Positions 29,627-38,206 of a stretch of 64,000 nt of DNA are shown piece after piece. Origin of the DNA: an uncultured bacterium (GTDB lineage Bacteria > Actinomycetota > Actinomycetes > S36-B12 > CAIKAW01). The notes beneath the pieces were generated by a model. The model was not told the origin of the DNA. It did not search any database and saw only the letters and a list, made by a program, of their open reading frames with translations. The first letter of the stretch is position 1. Each line of letters starts with the position of its first letter. A program made the position numbers and the translations under genes. The stretch is taken from NCBI GenBank assembly GCA_903825575.1, contig CAIKAW010000031.1, positions 67,469 to 131,468 on the forward strand. The letters run 5' to 3'.

Positions 29627-31753
29627 GTGCCCGAATTGAAACCCGATCTGCCGATCCCACCGATTGCGAAGCGGGTGCCTCAGAGCCTCGCCCTGCACTC
29701 CGGAAGCCCGGTGGACGAATACTCCTGGCTCCACCACGTCGACGATCCCGAGGTCAGCGCCTACTTGCAAGCCGAGCGTGACTACCACGACCTGGTCACC
29801 GCTCCCATCCAAGAACTGTCCGAAGCCCTTCGCACCGAGATGGTGCGCCGGACCCCAGAAGTTGACCGTTCAGTCAGTTACCGCCTTGGTGAGTATTCCT
29901 ACTACACCCGCTTCGCTGAGGGAACTGAATACGGCACTTTCGTTCGCGAGTCGGTCTCGGGATCGGGTTCAGCGGAGCAGTTGCTTGATCTGGATCAATT
30001 GGCCGAGAAGGCCGGCGCCGACTACCTCGGAGTGGGTGTCAGTGTCGTAAGTCCGGATGCCCGATTGCTGGCTTGGTCAGTGGACCTAGCTGGCGATGAG
30101 GTCTACGAACTGTTCATCCGTGACCTAACGACCGGAATCGACCTGCCGGAACGGATGCCGCACACGTACTACGGCGCAGCGTGGTCGAGTGATTCTCGCT
30201 TCCTGTTCTATACCGTTAACGACGAGATCTACCGTCCGTATCAGGTGTGGCGCCATGAAGTCGGCCGATTGCCTTCCGAAGACATTCTGGTACTAGACGA
30301 ACCTGATCAGCGCTACGACGTATCGGTGGCAGCCTCCCGATCTGGGGACTACATCTTCCTCACATCCGAATGCCGCGACACCCAAGAGACGTGGCTGATA
30401 CCGACGAGTGAGCCGACCCGTTCGCCGGTATCGGTTGGCGGCCGAAGCAAGGGGCACGTTTACACCGTTAGTCACGGGGGTGGTGATCGCCTGTTTGCGC
30501 TGACCAATTCTGGCAGCGCGTGCGAATTCCGCTTGGTAACAGGATCGGCGGCAGCGGTACTGGCCTCCGGTGCCCCGGCGATCCTCGAGTGGCCTGAAGT
30601 ATTGGCCCACAATCCGGACATTCGATTGGTAAGTGCTGAACCTTTCCAAGACCGGGTCGTCGTGCTTAGTCGCACGCAGGGCGGCACTCGTCTCGAGATT
30701 CTTAGTTCCCTAGGCGTGCACGAGCACGAAATCTTGCCGACTCGGTCGGCTGGTTCTGTCGAATTTGGAATCAACCTTGAATGGAAGACAACCACCTTCA
30801 CATTGGTAGACCACAGCTACATCGCTCCTTCGACTTGGTGGGACATCGACCTGGGCACCGGAGCCAAATCTCTTCGGCACCGTGACCAAGCACCGAATTA
30901 CGCGCCGGACCAGTACCGAACCGAACTCCGTTGGGCAGACGCACGTGATGGTGCGAGGATTCCGATTACGCTGGCCTGGCATAAGGACACGGCGCTGGAT
31001 CACTCTGCCCCCTGCTTGATGTACGGGTATGGCGCCTATGAATTCAGTTACGAACCCGAGTTCGACGCCAGTCTGATCTCCCTCCTAGATCGCGGTTTCG
31101 TCTTCGCCCACGCTCATGTTCGGGGTGGAGGCGAGATGGGCCGCAAATGGTGGGATGCCGGCCATCTGCAGACCAAGCTCAATTCGTTCTTTGACTTCAT
31201 CGACGTCACCGACTACCTCGCTCGCCATGTTGTCGACCCTGAACGGATCGTGTCCAGAGGCGGCTCAGCTGGGGGCCTGCTCGTAATGGCATCGTTGGCT
31301 CTAGCGCCTGACCGGTGGCGCGCGGTGGTGGCTGAAGTGCCTTTCGTTGACGTCATCAATTCCATGTCTGACCCCGAAATCCCGCTGACCGTGAATGAAT
31401 GGGATGAGTGGGGCAACCCCAGCAATCCGGAAGAATTTGCTTATCTGATGAGCTACTCGCCCTATGAGAATGTGCCCGTCGACCTAACCGCCTTGGTCCT
31501 GCTGACTGGCGCCGTGCATGACCCGAGGGTCCTGATCCGCGAACCAGCCAAATGGACTGCGAAAGCACGCCACCTGTCCAAGGGAGGGGGAGCAGTAAGC
31601 GGTCTTGCAGGTTCTGGCGCTACCGCATCCGGGATTCTGTTCCGCCCAGAGCTTGGTGCGGGGTCACACGGCGGTGCTGCCGGACGATACGCGCACCTTG
31701 CTGATGAAGCATTGACTCAGGCGATCATCTTGCGCGCAAGCGGTGTCGCCTGA
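29627..31753 (+). CDS. ptrB: S9 family prolyl oligopeptidase / oligopeptidase B-like
   Basis: GTG start; 'CLMYGYGAYEFSYEPEFD', 'FAHAHVRGGGEMGRKWWDAGHLQTKLNSFFDFIDVTDYL', nucleophile 'SRGGSAGGLLVMASL', catalytic His 'GAGSHGGAAGRY'. Confidence 0.92.
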   Translation: MPELKPDLPIPPIAKRVPQSLALHSGSPVDEYSWLHHVDDPEVSAYLQAERDYHDLVTAPIQELSEALRTEMVRRTPEVDRSVSYRLGEYSYYTRFAEGTEYGTFVRESVSGSGSAEQLLDLDQLAEKAGADYLGVGVSVVSPDARLLAWSVDLAGDEVYELFIRDLTTGIDLPERMPHTYYGAAWSSDSRFLFYTVNDEIYRPYQVWRHEVGRLPSEDILVLDEPDQRYDVSVAASRSGDYIFLTSECRDTQETWLIPTSEPTRSPVSVGGRSKGHVYTVSHGGGDRLFALTNSGSACEFRLVTGSAAAVLASGAPAILEWPEVLAHNPDIRLVSAEPFQDRVVVLSRTQGGTRLEILSSLGVHEHEILPTRSAGSVEFGINLEWKTTTFTLVDHSYIAPSTWWDIDLGTGAKSLRHRDQAPNYAPDQYRTELRWADARDGARIPITLAWHKDTALDHSAPCLMYGYGAYEFSYEPEFDASLISLLDRGFVFAHAHVRGGGEMGRKWWDAGHLQTKLNSFFDFIDVTDYLARHVVDPERIVSRGGSAGGLLVMASLALAPDRWRAVVAEVPFVDVINSMSDPEIPLTVNEWDEWGNPSNPEEFAYLMSYSPYENVPVDLTALVLLTGAVHDPRVLIREPAKWTAKARHLSKGGGAVSGLAGSGATASGILFRPELGAGSHGGAAGRYAHLADEALTQAIILRASGVA

Positions 31754-32393
31754 GCCCAATCAGGCTCATTGCGCAACAACTAACGACAACTACTGCCCAC
31801 GTGAGGACGGCCCGATCCTTCCCGGCGATGTAGCCGTACGCGACACCTTCGAAGGCCGCGAGCCAATATGTCATCGGCGCGATCCCATCGACCCGCGTTG
31901 CGGTCCAGACTCGCCACGCTTGAGGGCCGTAGGCAAGAGCGGCACTTAGCGCCAACACGGCACCAAAGATGCGTGGGTCATACATCACCCCAAGTGCTGC
32001 AGAGGCAGTCACGGCCGAAGTCCACCCAATTACGGGAAACCAAGTTAACCAGCGAGTCGGTACCTCGCCAGATCGCCAGACCAACCACGTCGCATAACCC
32101 CAAGGGATTGCCGGCAGGATCGTCGGCGGCAGCAGGGGCCAGGCATGTGTTAGGAAGATGTACCCCAGCCAAGCCGCGTTTGAAATACATCCATTCACCC
32201 ACCCCGGCAAACTCACACCAGCGCTATGGCCACTAGAGCGCACTCGGGCAATCTGTGGCATCGCAATGAGCACCGATGCTGTCGTGGCGGCGACGGAGAG
32301 CGGCCAAACGATGGCCGAGTTCACCGGCTTCCCCTTTGCAAATAGCCACACATTGAACCTGCTTTGGCTTCTTGGAGTATTACAGACATCCAA
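31725..32393 (-). CDS. two-PQ-loop (SWEET/MtN3-like) 7-TM membrane protein
   Basis: Two internal repeats: 'MPQIARVRSSGHSAGVSLPGWVNGCISNAAWLGYIFL' and 'YGPQAWRVWTATRVDGIAPMTYWLAAFEGVAYGYIAG', with about seven hydrophobic segments. Confidence 0.75.
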   Translation of the reverse strand: MDVCNTPRSQSRFNVWLFAKGKPVNSAIVWPLSVAATTASVLIAMPQIARVRSSGHSAGVSLPGWVNGCISNAAWLGYIFLTHAWPLLPPTILPAIPWGYATWLVWRSGEVPTRWLTWFPVIGWTSAVTASAALGVMYDPRIFGAVLALSAALAYGPQAWRVWTATRVDGIAPMTYWLAAFEGVAYGYIAGKDRAVLTWAVVVVSCCAMSLIGLRRHRLRAR

Positions 32394-32618
32394 ATCAGCA
32401 ACCGAGTGCCAAAACCCTGTGCCAGCAGGCCCCAGCGCGGTAAATAGAGCCGACCGGCGCGGTGTGGCGCGATCAACTCGTTTGATGGGTCATACTGATC
32501 AGGCGGGTTCGTCCGAAAGGTCGGTCCCAAGGTCGAGTGCAACGCGCCAATAGGGCGCAGGTTCCCTTTTCAAGCGGGTGTCCAGCATCAACGGCCCCAA
32601 CTGTCCTGAGGGGACACC

Positions 32619-34145
32619 ATGTCACGCATTCCCAATACGTCCGATTCGTTACGCCCTGCTGAAGCTAAACAGGTAGTGGCATCTTTCGCTGAGCTAGGAA
32701 CGCCAGCGAAGATCTGTGCCCTCTTGACCGCCGGCGGGATTATTGAACCATTCCCAATCCAGGCACGTACCTTGCCAGACAGTCTCGCCGGTCGCGATGT
32801 CCTTGGACGGGGCCGCACCGGTTCCGGGAAGACAATCGCATTCGCCATCCCAGTGGTTGCTGCCCTAGCAAACGCCACCTCGGGACGTCGCGCCAACTCA
32901 CCTCGAGCGCTCGTGCTCGTACCGACCCGCGAACTCGCTACCCAAGTGGCTGAAACACTTAGTCCACTTGCCAAAGCTCTTGGCCTGACCACCTCCACCG
33001 TGTTCGGGGGTGTGCCCCAATCTCGACAGGTCACCGCTCTTCGTGCGGGCGTCGACGTCATGATTGCGTGCCCTGGTCGGCTTGAGGATTTGATCAAGCA
33101 AGGACTGTGTGATTTGTCGGCAGTTGAAGTCACGGTGCTCGACGAGGCTGACCACATGGCAGATTTGGGTTTCCTACCGGTGGTCAAGCGACTACTAGAT
33201 CGGACTCCTGCTGGCGGTCAACGTCTACTCTTCTCGGCCACCCTCGATGGCGGGATCGACGTACTTGTGAAGCGATACCTGAACAATCCGGTAACGCATT
33301 CGGTGGATCCAGTTTCGGCACCTGTTGCTGCGATGACTCATCACGTGTTCGCCGTGTCCACGGAGAACAAGGCCGCCGTTGTCCGCGAACTAGCAAGTGG
33401 ACAAGGAAGGTCCCTACTTTTCACTCGGACCAAGCACACCGCTAAGAAGCTGGCCCGCCAGTTGACCGATGCCGGAATCCCAGCTGTCGACCTTCATGGA
33501 AATCTGGCCCAGAATGCCCGCGAGCGCAATTTGGCCGCGTTCTCTGACGGTTCCATCAGAGTCCTGGTGGCTACGGACATAGCTGCCCGAGGCATTCACG
33601 TCGACGACATTGCGTTAGTCGTGCACGTCGACCCGCCAGCCGAGCACAAGGCATATCTGCATCGTTCGGGCCGGACAGCTAGAGCTGGAGCGGCCGGCGT
33701 TGTGGTCACTGTCATGACACCAGATCAGCGCGGCGATGTGCGCACTTTGACCAAGCAGGCCGGAATCTTCCCCACCACTTCGAACGTGGCGCCGGGCGCC
33801 CCCGCCATAGTCGATCTCACCGGTCCGCCAGCTGCGTGGATTGCCCCGGCTCCTGCCGCTGACCCTGCCCTGCGCGCTACAAAACAGCCGCGCCGCGGGC
33901 CTGCTCGGGCCCCTTCAACGGGTTCTCGTTCAGCTGGCGCCAACGGTCGATCGGGTTCTGGCAGCAACGGCACCGGGAGTCGTACCGCAGCGAGCCGACC
34001 GATCAAGAAGGTCGCTTCGTCTAGGTCGCAATCCGTGGGTTACGCAAGCACCGATTCGAACGGGACGCGGTCCTCGGTTGCAGCCTTCTCCGAGCGTGGC
34101 AGTCGACGAAGTCCTGCCGGGCGTTCAAGGCCGACTGGGCGCTAA
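32619..34145 (+). CDS. DEAD/DEAH-box RNA helicase with basic Ser/Arg/Gly-rich C-terminal tail
   Basis: 'GRGRTGSGKTIAFAIPV', 'VLVPTRELATQV', 'VLDEADHMADLGF', 'FSATLDG', 'LVATDIAARGIHVDDI', 'HRSGRTARAG'. Confidence 0.95.
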   Translation: MSRIPNTSDSLRPAEAKQVVASFAELGTPAKICALLTAGGIIEPFPIQARTLPDSLAGRDVLGRGRTGSGKTIAFAIPVVAALANATSGRRANSPRALVLVPTRELATQVAETLSPLAKALGLTTSTVFGGVPQSRQVTALRAGVDVMIACPGRLEDLIKQGLCDLSAVEVTVLDEADHMADLGFLPVVKRLLDRTPAGGQRLLFSATLDGGIDVLVKRYLNNPVTHSVDPVSAPVAAMTHHVFAVSTENKAAVVRELASGQGRSLLFTRTKHTAKKLARQLTDAGIPAVDLHGNLAQNARERNLAAFSDGSIRVLVATDIAARGIHVDDIALVVHVDPPAEHKAYLHRSGRTARAGAAGVVVTVMTPDQRGDVRTLTKQAGIFPTTSNVAPGAPAIVDLTGPPAAWIAPAPAADPALRATKQPRRGPARAPSTGSRSAGANGRSGSGSNGTGSRTAASRPIKKVASSRSQSVGYASTDSNGTRSSVAAFSERGSRRSPAGRSRPTGR

Positions 34146-35071
34146 CTGCGTGGATAGGCCGACAGGATGGCCCGCAACACCTGATCCGCATCGGTTGGCA
34201 CCAAGCCGAGCTCCCTTTGGGCTGCATTTGAATCCATGACAAATGGGGCCCGAAGTTGGTAGGCCATCTCCGGTAGTTCACGAATCGCTGGGTTGACCAG
34301 GCCGAGTGTCTTGAGCAGGACGACCGGGACGGTGCCGACTTTGGGGTTCCCTACCCCTGCCAGGGCTGCCAAGCGGGAGATCGCTTCGCGCTGGGTGCAT
34401 TCCAGTGAGCTCGGGACGTGCCAAGCCCGCCCCCAGGCCCGTTCGTCAGCCCCCAAGGCGACAAGTGTCATGGCCATGTCTTCGGTGTATGTCCAGGTGT
34501 GGAGCGTGTCCGCGTTCCAGAGCACTTGAATTCCCTTGCCTGCAAGCAGTCGCGGAATAACCCGATCCCCTAGGTGCGACTGCGCGCCGGGCCCAACGTA
34601 ATCGGCGCCGCGTGCTTCGGTGGCTCGAATGCGCCCGGCTTGATGAGCTTCAAGCGCGTCCTGCCACATGCGAATACGGATCTGCGCCTTGATTGCAGTT
34701 CCGCTTAGCGGCGTCTGCTCAGTCATGGGCCCCGACACTTCGCCGTAGCCATAGAGGTTCGATGCGGTGACTAGTACGCTTCCGGCGCTTTCAGCCGCGG
34801 CCAACAGCGAGTTGGCGATCGGCGGCCAGTCAGTAGCCCAGCGGTGATACTTAGGGTTCACGCAGTTATAGATAACGTCCATTCCTATTGCCAAGTCAGA
34901 TAGCCGCCCCGCGTCGCTCGCATCGGCAGCGATCCGCTCAACGTTAGACAATTCAGGGCCAGCGCCCGAACGCGTCACTATCCGGACAGTTTCGCCGGCG
35001 CCAGCAAGACGGCGAGTTACAGCAGATCCGATTGGTCCGGCGCCAACTACGAGGTGAGTACGCACAGTCAT
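34142..35071 (-). CDS. NAD-dependent epimerase/dehydratase family protein (SDR)
   Basis: 'THLVVGAGPIGSAVTRRLAGAGETVRIVTRSG'; atypical SDR. Start at 35071. Confidence 0.82.
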   Translation of the reverse strand: MTVRTHLVVGAGPIGSAVTRRLAGAGETVRIVTRSGAGPELSNVERIAADASDAGRLSDLAIGMDVIYNCVNPKYHRWATDWPPIANSLLAAAESAGSVLVTASNLYGYGEVSGPMTEQTPLSGTAIKAQIRIRMWQDALEAHQAGRIRATEARGADYVGPGAQSHLGDRVIPRLLAGKGIQVLWNADTLHTWTYTEDMAMTLVALGADERAWGRAWHVPSSLECTQREAISRLAALAGVGNPKVGTVPVVLLKTLGLVNPAIRELPEMAYQLRAPFVMDSNAAQRELGLVPTDADQVLRAILSAYPRS

Positions 35072-35105
35072 GTACCGCTCCGTCCACTTCACTCTCAGCG
35101 GTTCC

Positions 35106-35181
35106 GAGAGCACTGCTCTCATATTGCCTCACTCCTGACGAGGAGTCAAGAGCAGTGATCTCCCCTATGGACAGCGCTCTC
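35106..35181. promoter_or_regulatory. Cluster of palindromic operator-like elements in divergent epimerase/TetR promoter
   Basis: GAGAGCA-C-TGCTCTC (35106-35120), ACTCCT-GACG-AGGAGT (35131-35146), AAGAGCAGTGATCTC (35148-35162; degenerate copy of the first), and a partial GGACAGCGCTCTC (35169-35181). Confidence 0.65.
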
Positions 35182-35201
35182 GCATATGGCACACTTGGTC
35201 C

Positions 35202-35903
35202 ATGCCTGAACCCGCTGCACCGCCTAGGACAGCCCGAGATCGAGCCCGCGCTGAGATAACCCGCGAGATCGTCAACACTGCGCGTGCGCACCTCGCGGCA
35301 CACGGAGCTGCGGGACTGTCTCTGCGGGCTGTTGCCCGGGATGTGGGCATGGTTAGCAGTGCGGTCTACCGATATTTCCCAAGCCGGGACGACTTGCTCA
35401 CACGGCTGATCATCGATGCCTACAACTCTCTAGGCGCAGCCGCTGAAGCTGCGGAAAGCGCGATTCGGCGCACTGATCTACCCGGCCGCTGGTCGGCCAT
35501 AGCCCATTGCGTGAGGGACTGGGCGCTATCGCATCCGCAGGAATGGGCATTGATCTACGGATCGCCGGTGCCTGGTTATGTTGCACCGATCGACACCATC
35601 GGACCCGCCAGTCGCACGACAACATTGCTCATCGGAATCTTGGCCGATCTCGCGTCCACAGGGGGAGTGGCCAGGCCAATTCCAGTAAATCGACGAACAC
35701 GCGCAGCCGTTGCGCCGATCCGCGGGTCAATCTCGACCAAGGTGTCCGATGACTTGATCGTGCGGGGACTGATGGCCTGGACTAACCTGGTCGGCACGAT
35801 CTCGCTGGAGATCAATGGGCAGTTTCACAATGTGATCGCCGATATGGACATCTATTTCGCCCACTCAATGCAACGGATCGCCGCGATCATTGAACTTAGC
35901 TAA
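35202..35903 (+). CDS. TetR/AcrR family transcriptional regulator
   Basis: HTH 'AHLAAHGAAGLSLRAVARDVGMVSSAVYRYFPSRDDLLTRLI'; TetR_C WHG-like domain. Confidence 0.93.
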   Translation: MPEPAAPPRTARDRARAEITREIVNTARAHLAAHGAAGLSLRAVARDVGMVSSAVYRYFPSRDDLLTRLIIDAYNSLGAAAEAAESAIRRTDLPGRWSAIAHCVRDWALSHPQEWALIYGSPVPGYVAPIDTIGPASRTTTLLIGILADLASTGGVARPIPVNRRTRAAVAPIRGSISTKVSDDLIVRGLMAWTNLVGTISLEINGQFHNVIADMDIYFAHSMQRIAAIIELS

Positions 35904-35913
35904 TCCGCATGGG

Positions 35914-36687
35914 TTACGCACTGCCCTCCAGAAGGATTGCGAGCAAGTCAGCCTCAATCCGGGCGAAAACCGGATCGGCCACCATCGCCATGGTCCGGGG
36001 CCTGGGCAGGGGGACTGCGATAGTCGAAACCACAGTGCCCGGACGTTGTGACATCACATAGATGCGGTCGGACAAGAAGACTGCCTCGCGCACATCGTGC
36101 GTAATCAACAGCACGGTCCAACGGAACTCTTCCCACATTCTCTCGAGCCAACGTTGCATTTCCGCGCGAGTCAGCGCATCCAATGCGCCGAAGGGTTCGT
36201 CGAGCAGTAAGACGCTTCGGTCCTGTACGACAGTTCGTAGAAGAGAAGCTCGCTGTCGCATGCCTCCGGAAAGCTGGAAGGGATACGCCTTTTCAAAGCC
36301 CGCCAACCCAAATGTGGACAGCAGCGGGCGGACTCGCTCCCTAGCCTGCGAGCGTCGCATCCCTTGAATCTCGAGTCCCAGCGTGAGATTGTCCAAAACC
36401 CGTCGCCACGGCAGCAACTCATCTTGCTGCGGCATGAACGCGAAATCCTTGCCGTGCCCCACCAGCGGCAAACCGTCTACAAGCACCTGGCCCGATACCG
36501 GCACTTGGGCTCCGGTCATGATCGAGAACAAAGTCGATTTGCCACTCCCGCTTGGTCCGAGCAGTGTCACGAACTCCCCGGTTTCCGCATGAAGATTGAT
36601 ATCCCGCAAAACCTCTAGCTCGCCATATGAATGTCGCAGCCCTTCAACGGCAACCCTGTGCGGTTGTTCGGTCGCACGATCGCTCAC
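35914..36687 (-). CDS. NitT/TauT/thiamine-precursor type ABC transporter ATP-binding protein
   Basis: Walker A '[17 protein letters not shown]', 'LSGGMRQRASLLRTV', 'LLLDEPFGALDALTR'. Confidence 0.9.
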   Translation of the reverse strand: MSDRATEQPHRVAVEGLRHSYGELEVLRDINLHAETGEFVTLLGPSGSGKSTLFSIMTGAQVPVSGQVLVDGLPLVGHGKDFAFMPQQDELLPWRRVLDNLTLGLEIQGMRRSQARERVRPLLSTFGLAGFEKAYPFQLSGGMRQRASLLRTVVQDRSVLLLDEPFGALDALTRAEMQRWLERMWEEFRWTVLLITHDVREAVFLSDRIYVMSQRPGTVVSTIAVPLPRPRTMAMVADPVFARIEADLLAILLEGSA

Positions 36688-37475
36688 GACTTGCCCACCG
36701 CCCGACGGCTCAGTCGCGCCCAGGGGATAGTGAGTCGTTCCACCAAGTACGTGAATGCAAAGAGCGACAATGTCAGAACTGCACTGACACCGACGGCAGC
36801 AAGTACCAAATCGGTGCGAAAAGAGTTCTTAGCCAATTGCATGTAAATCCCAAGCCCAGCCGAAGCGCCGGCGTATTCGGCGAAGATTGCCGCGACAACC
36901 GCATAGGTGATGGCGATACGCAGGCCGGCAAAGAAGAAGGGCATGGCCGCGGGCCATCGCAGCGACCGAAATATGCGTACCTTTCCGGCCCCCATGGCGC
37001 GAAGCAAAACTTCGGTGCTTCGTTCCACCGAGGCATAACCCTCAACCAAGCTCACCGTAATTGGGAAGAATGTTACGAGAGCGACTATCAATACCTTGGG
37101 CAACAACGCAAAACCGAACCAAAGAATCATCAACGGTGCAATCGCAATCAGCGGAAGCGTCTGCGAAATGATCAGCACGGGCATTATGGCCTGTCTCAGA
37201 AAGTGCGACGAGTCGATGAGAATCGAGAGCGTGATGCCGACGATTAGTGACAGGCAGAAACCCATCGCCGTCGCTTGAAGGGTCGGCACGGTGTTAGTCC
37301 AAAGGTTCTGGCGGGCAGCCCAGCCTTGCTGCCACACCCGAGTAGGCGATGGCAGGACGTCGCTGCCTAGACCGCTGTGGCCGGCGTACCACTGCCAGAT
37401 CGCCAACAGCACGCCTATGACAACGATCGGTCCGAAGACGCGACTAGCCACTGACTTCAATGAATCAGCATTCAC
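36684..37475 (-). CDS. ABC transporter permease (NitT/TauT/ThiX-like)
   Basis: SsuC/TauC/ThiX-like permease: 'WQQGWAARQNLWTNTVPTLQATAMGFCLSLIVGITLSILID' and 'LLRAMGAGKVRIFRSLRWPAAMPFFFAGLRI'. Confidence 0.88.
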   Translation of the reverse strand: MNADSLKSVASRVFGPIVVIGVLLAIWQWYAGHSGLGSDVLPSPTRVWQQGWAARQNLWTNTVPTLQATAMGFCLSLIVGITLSILIDSSHFLRQAIMPVLIISQTLPLIAIAPLMILWFGFALLPKVLIVALVTFFPITVSLVEGYASVERSTEVLLRAMGAGKVRIFRSLRWPAAMPFFFAGLRIAITYAVVAAIFAEYAGASAGLGIYMQLAKNSFRTDLVLAAVGVSAVLTLSLFAFTYLVERLTIPWARLSRRAVGKS

Positions 37476-38062
37476 TGCGGTCCCACGGGTAAGTCTTGGG
37501 AACCAACAAGCACCAGATCAGCGGACTGCGGCAAATTCTCTCGGGCCATCAATGCGTCCTCTTGCACAGCCCAACTATCCCAGTGACCTTCATATGTCTC
37601 CCAACCCCGGACCCGGGCCCTAAGCAGACGCTCTTCCTCCGGGAGTTCCAACCAAATCGCCAGGTCGGTCCACCGTCGGATGGCAGCGGAGGCAGCCCCA
37701 ACCCCTTCAAGAAAGAGGTATCTAGGGGGAGCGATTCGCAGGGGAACGCCCCATCTGTTCGATTGCCAATCCCATTGCGGGATGTCCGCAGCCGCCCCAC
37801 GGGAAAAGGGTTTGAGCACTGTGTCAACCGCGTTCTGGACGCCAGCATCCAGGCCATCCCATCCGGGGTATAGGTACTCCAGCTGGACTGTCATAGCTCC
37901 CATACGTGCTGCAAGCCTGGCTGCGAGAGTGGACTTGCCCGCACCGGATCGGCCGTCGATGGCGACAAGCACCGTATGACCCAACCGAGGCGAAAGTTTC
38001 CGGATTCTCGCCAGCAGATCAACCTCGACCGCAACTGGCACTGGAGACACTTCGAGGGTCAT
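37472..38062 (-). CDS. uridine-kinase-like P-loop NTPase
   Basis: 'VLVAIDGRSGAGKSTLAARLAARMGAMTVQLEYLYPGWDGL' P-loop kinase; overlaps permease start by 4 nt. Confidence 0.75.
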   Translation of the reverse strand: MTLEVSPVPVAVEVDLLARIRKLSPRLGHTVLVAIDGRSGAGKSTLAARLAARMGAMTVQLEYLYPGWDGLDAGVQNAVDTVLKPFSRGAAADIPQWDWQSNRWGVPLRIAPPRYLFLEGVGAASAAIRRWTDLAIWLELPEEERLLRARVRGWETYEGHWDSWAVQEDALMARENLPQSADLVLVGSQDLPVGPQ

Positions 38063-38206
38063 GCCAACCCCGGCCGATCAGGCACCCACGCTCGAACGAG
38101 TCGTAACTTCACTGGTTCAGTATCACGGTTCGCAACGAACCGAATGCGAGCAACCTTCGTAAGGGTGTTTCTGGGCGGTAAACCAGTTGAACTAACTACT
38201 TCCAGA

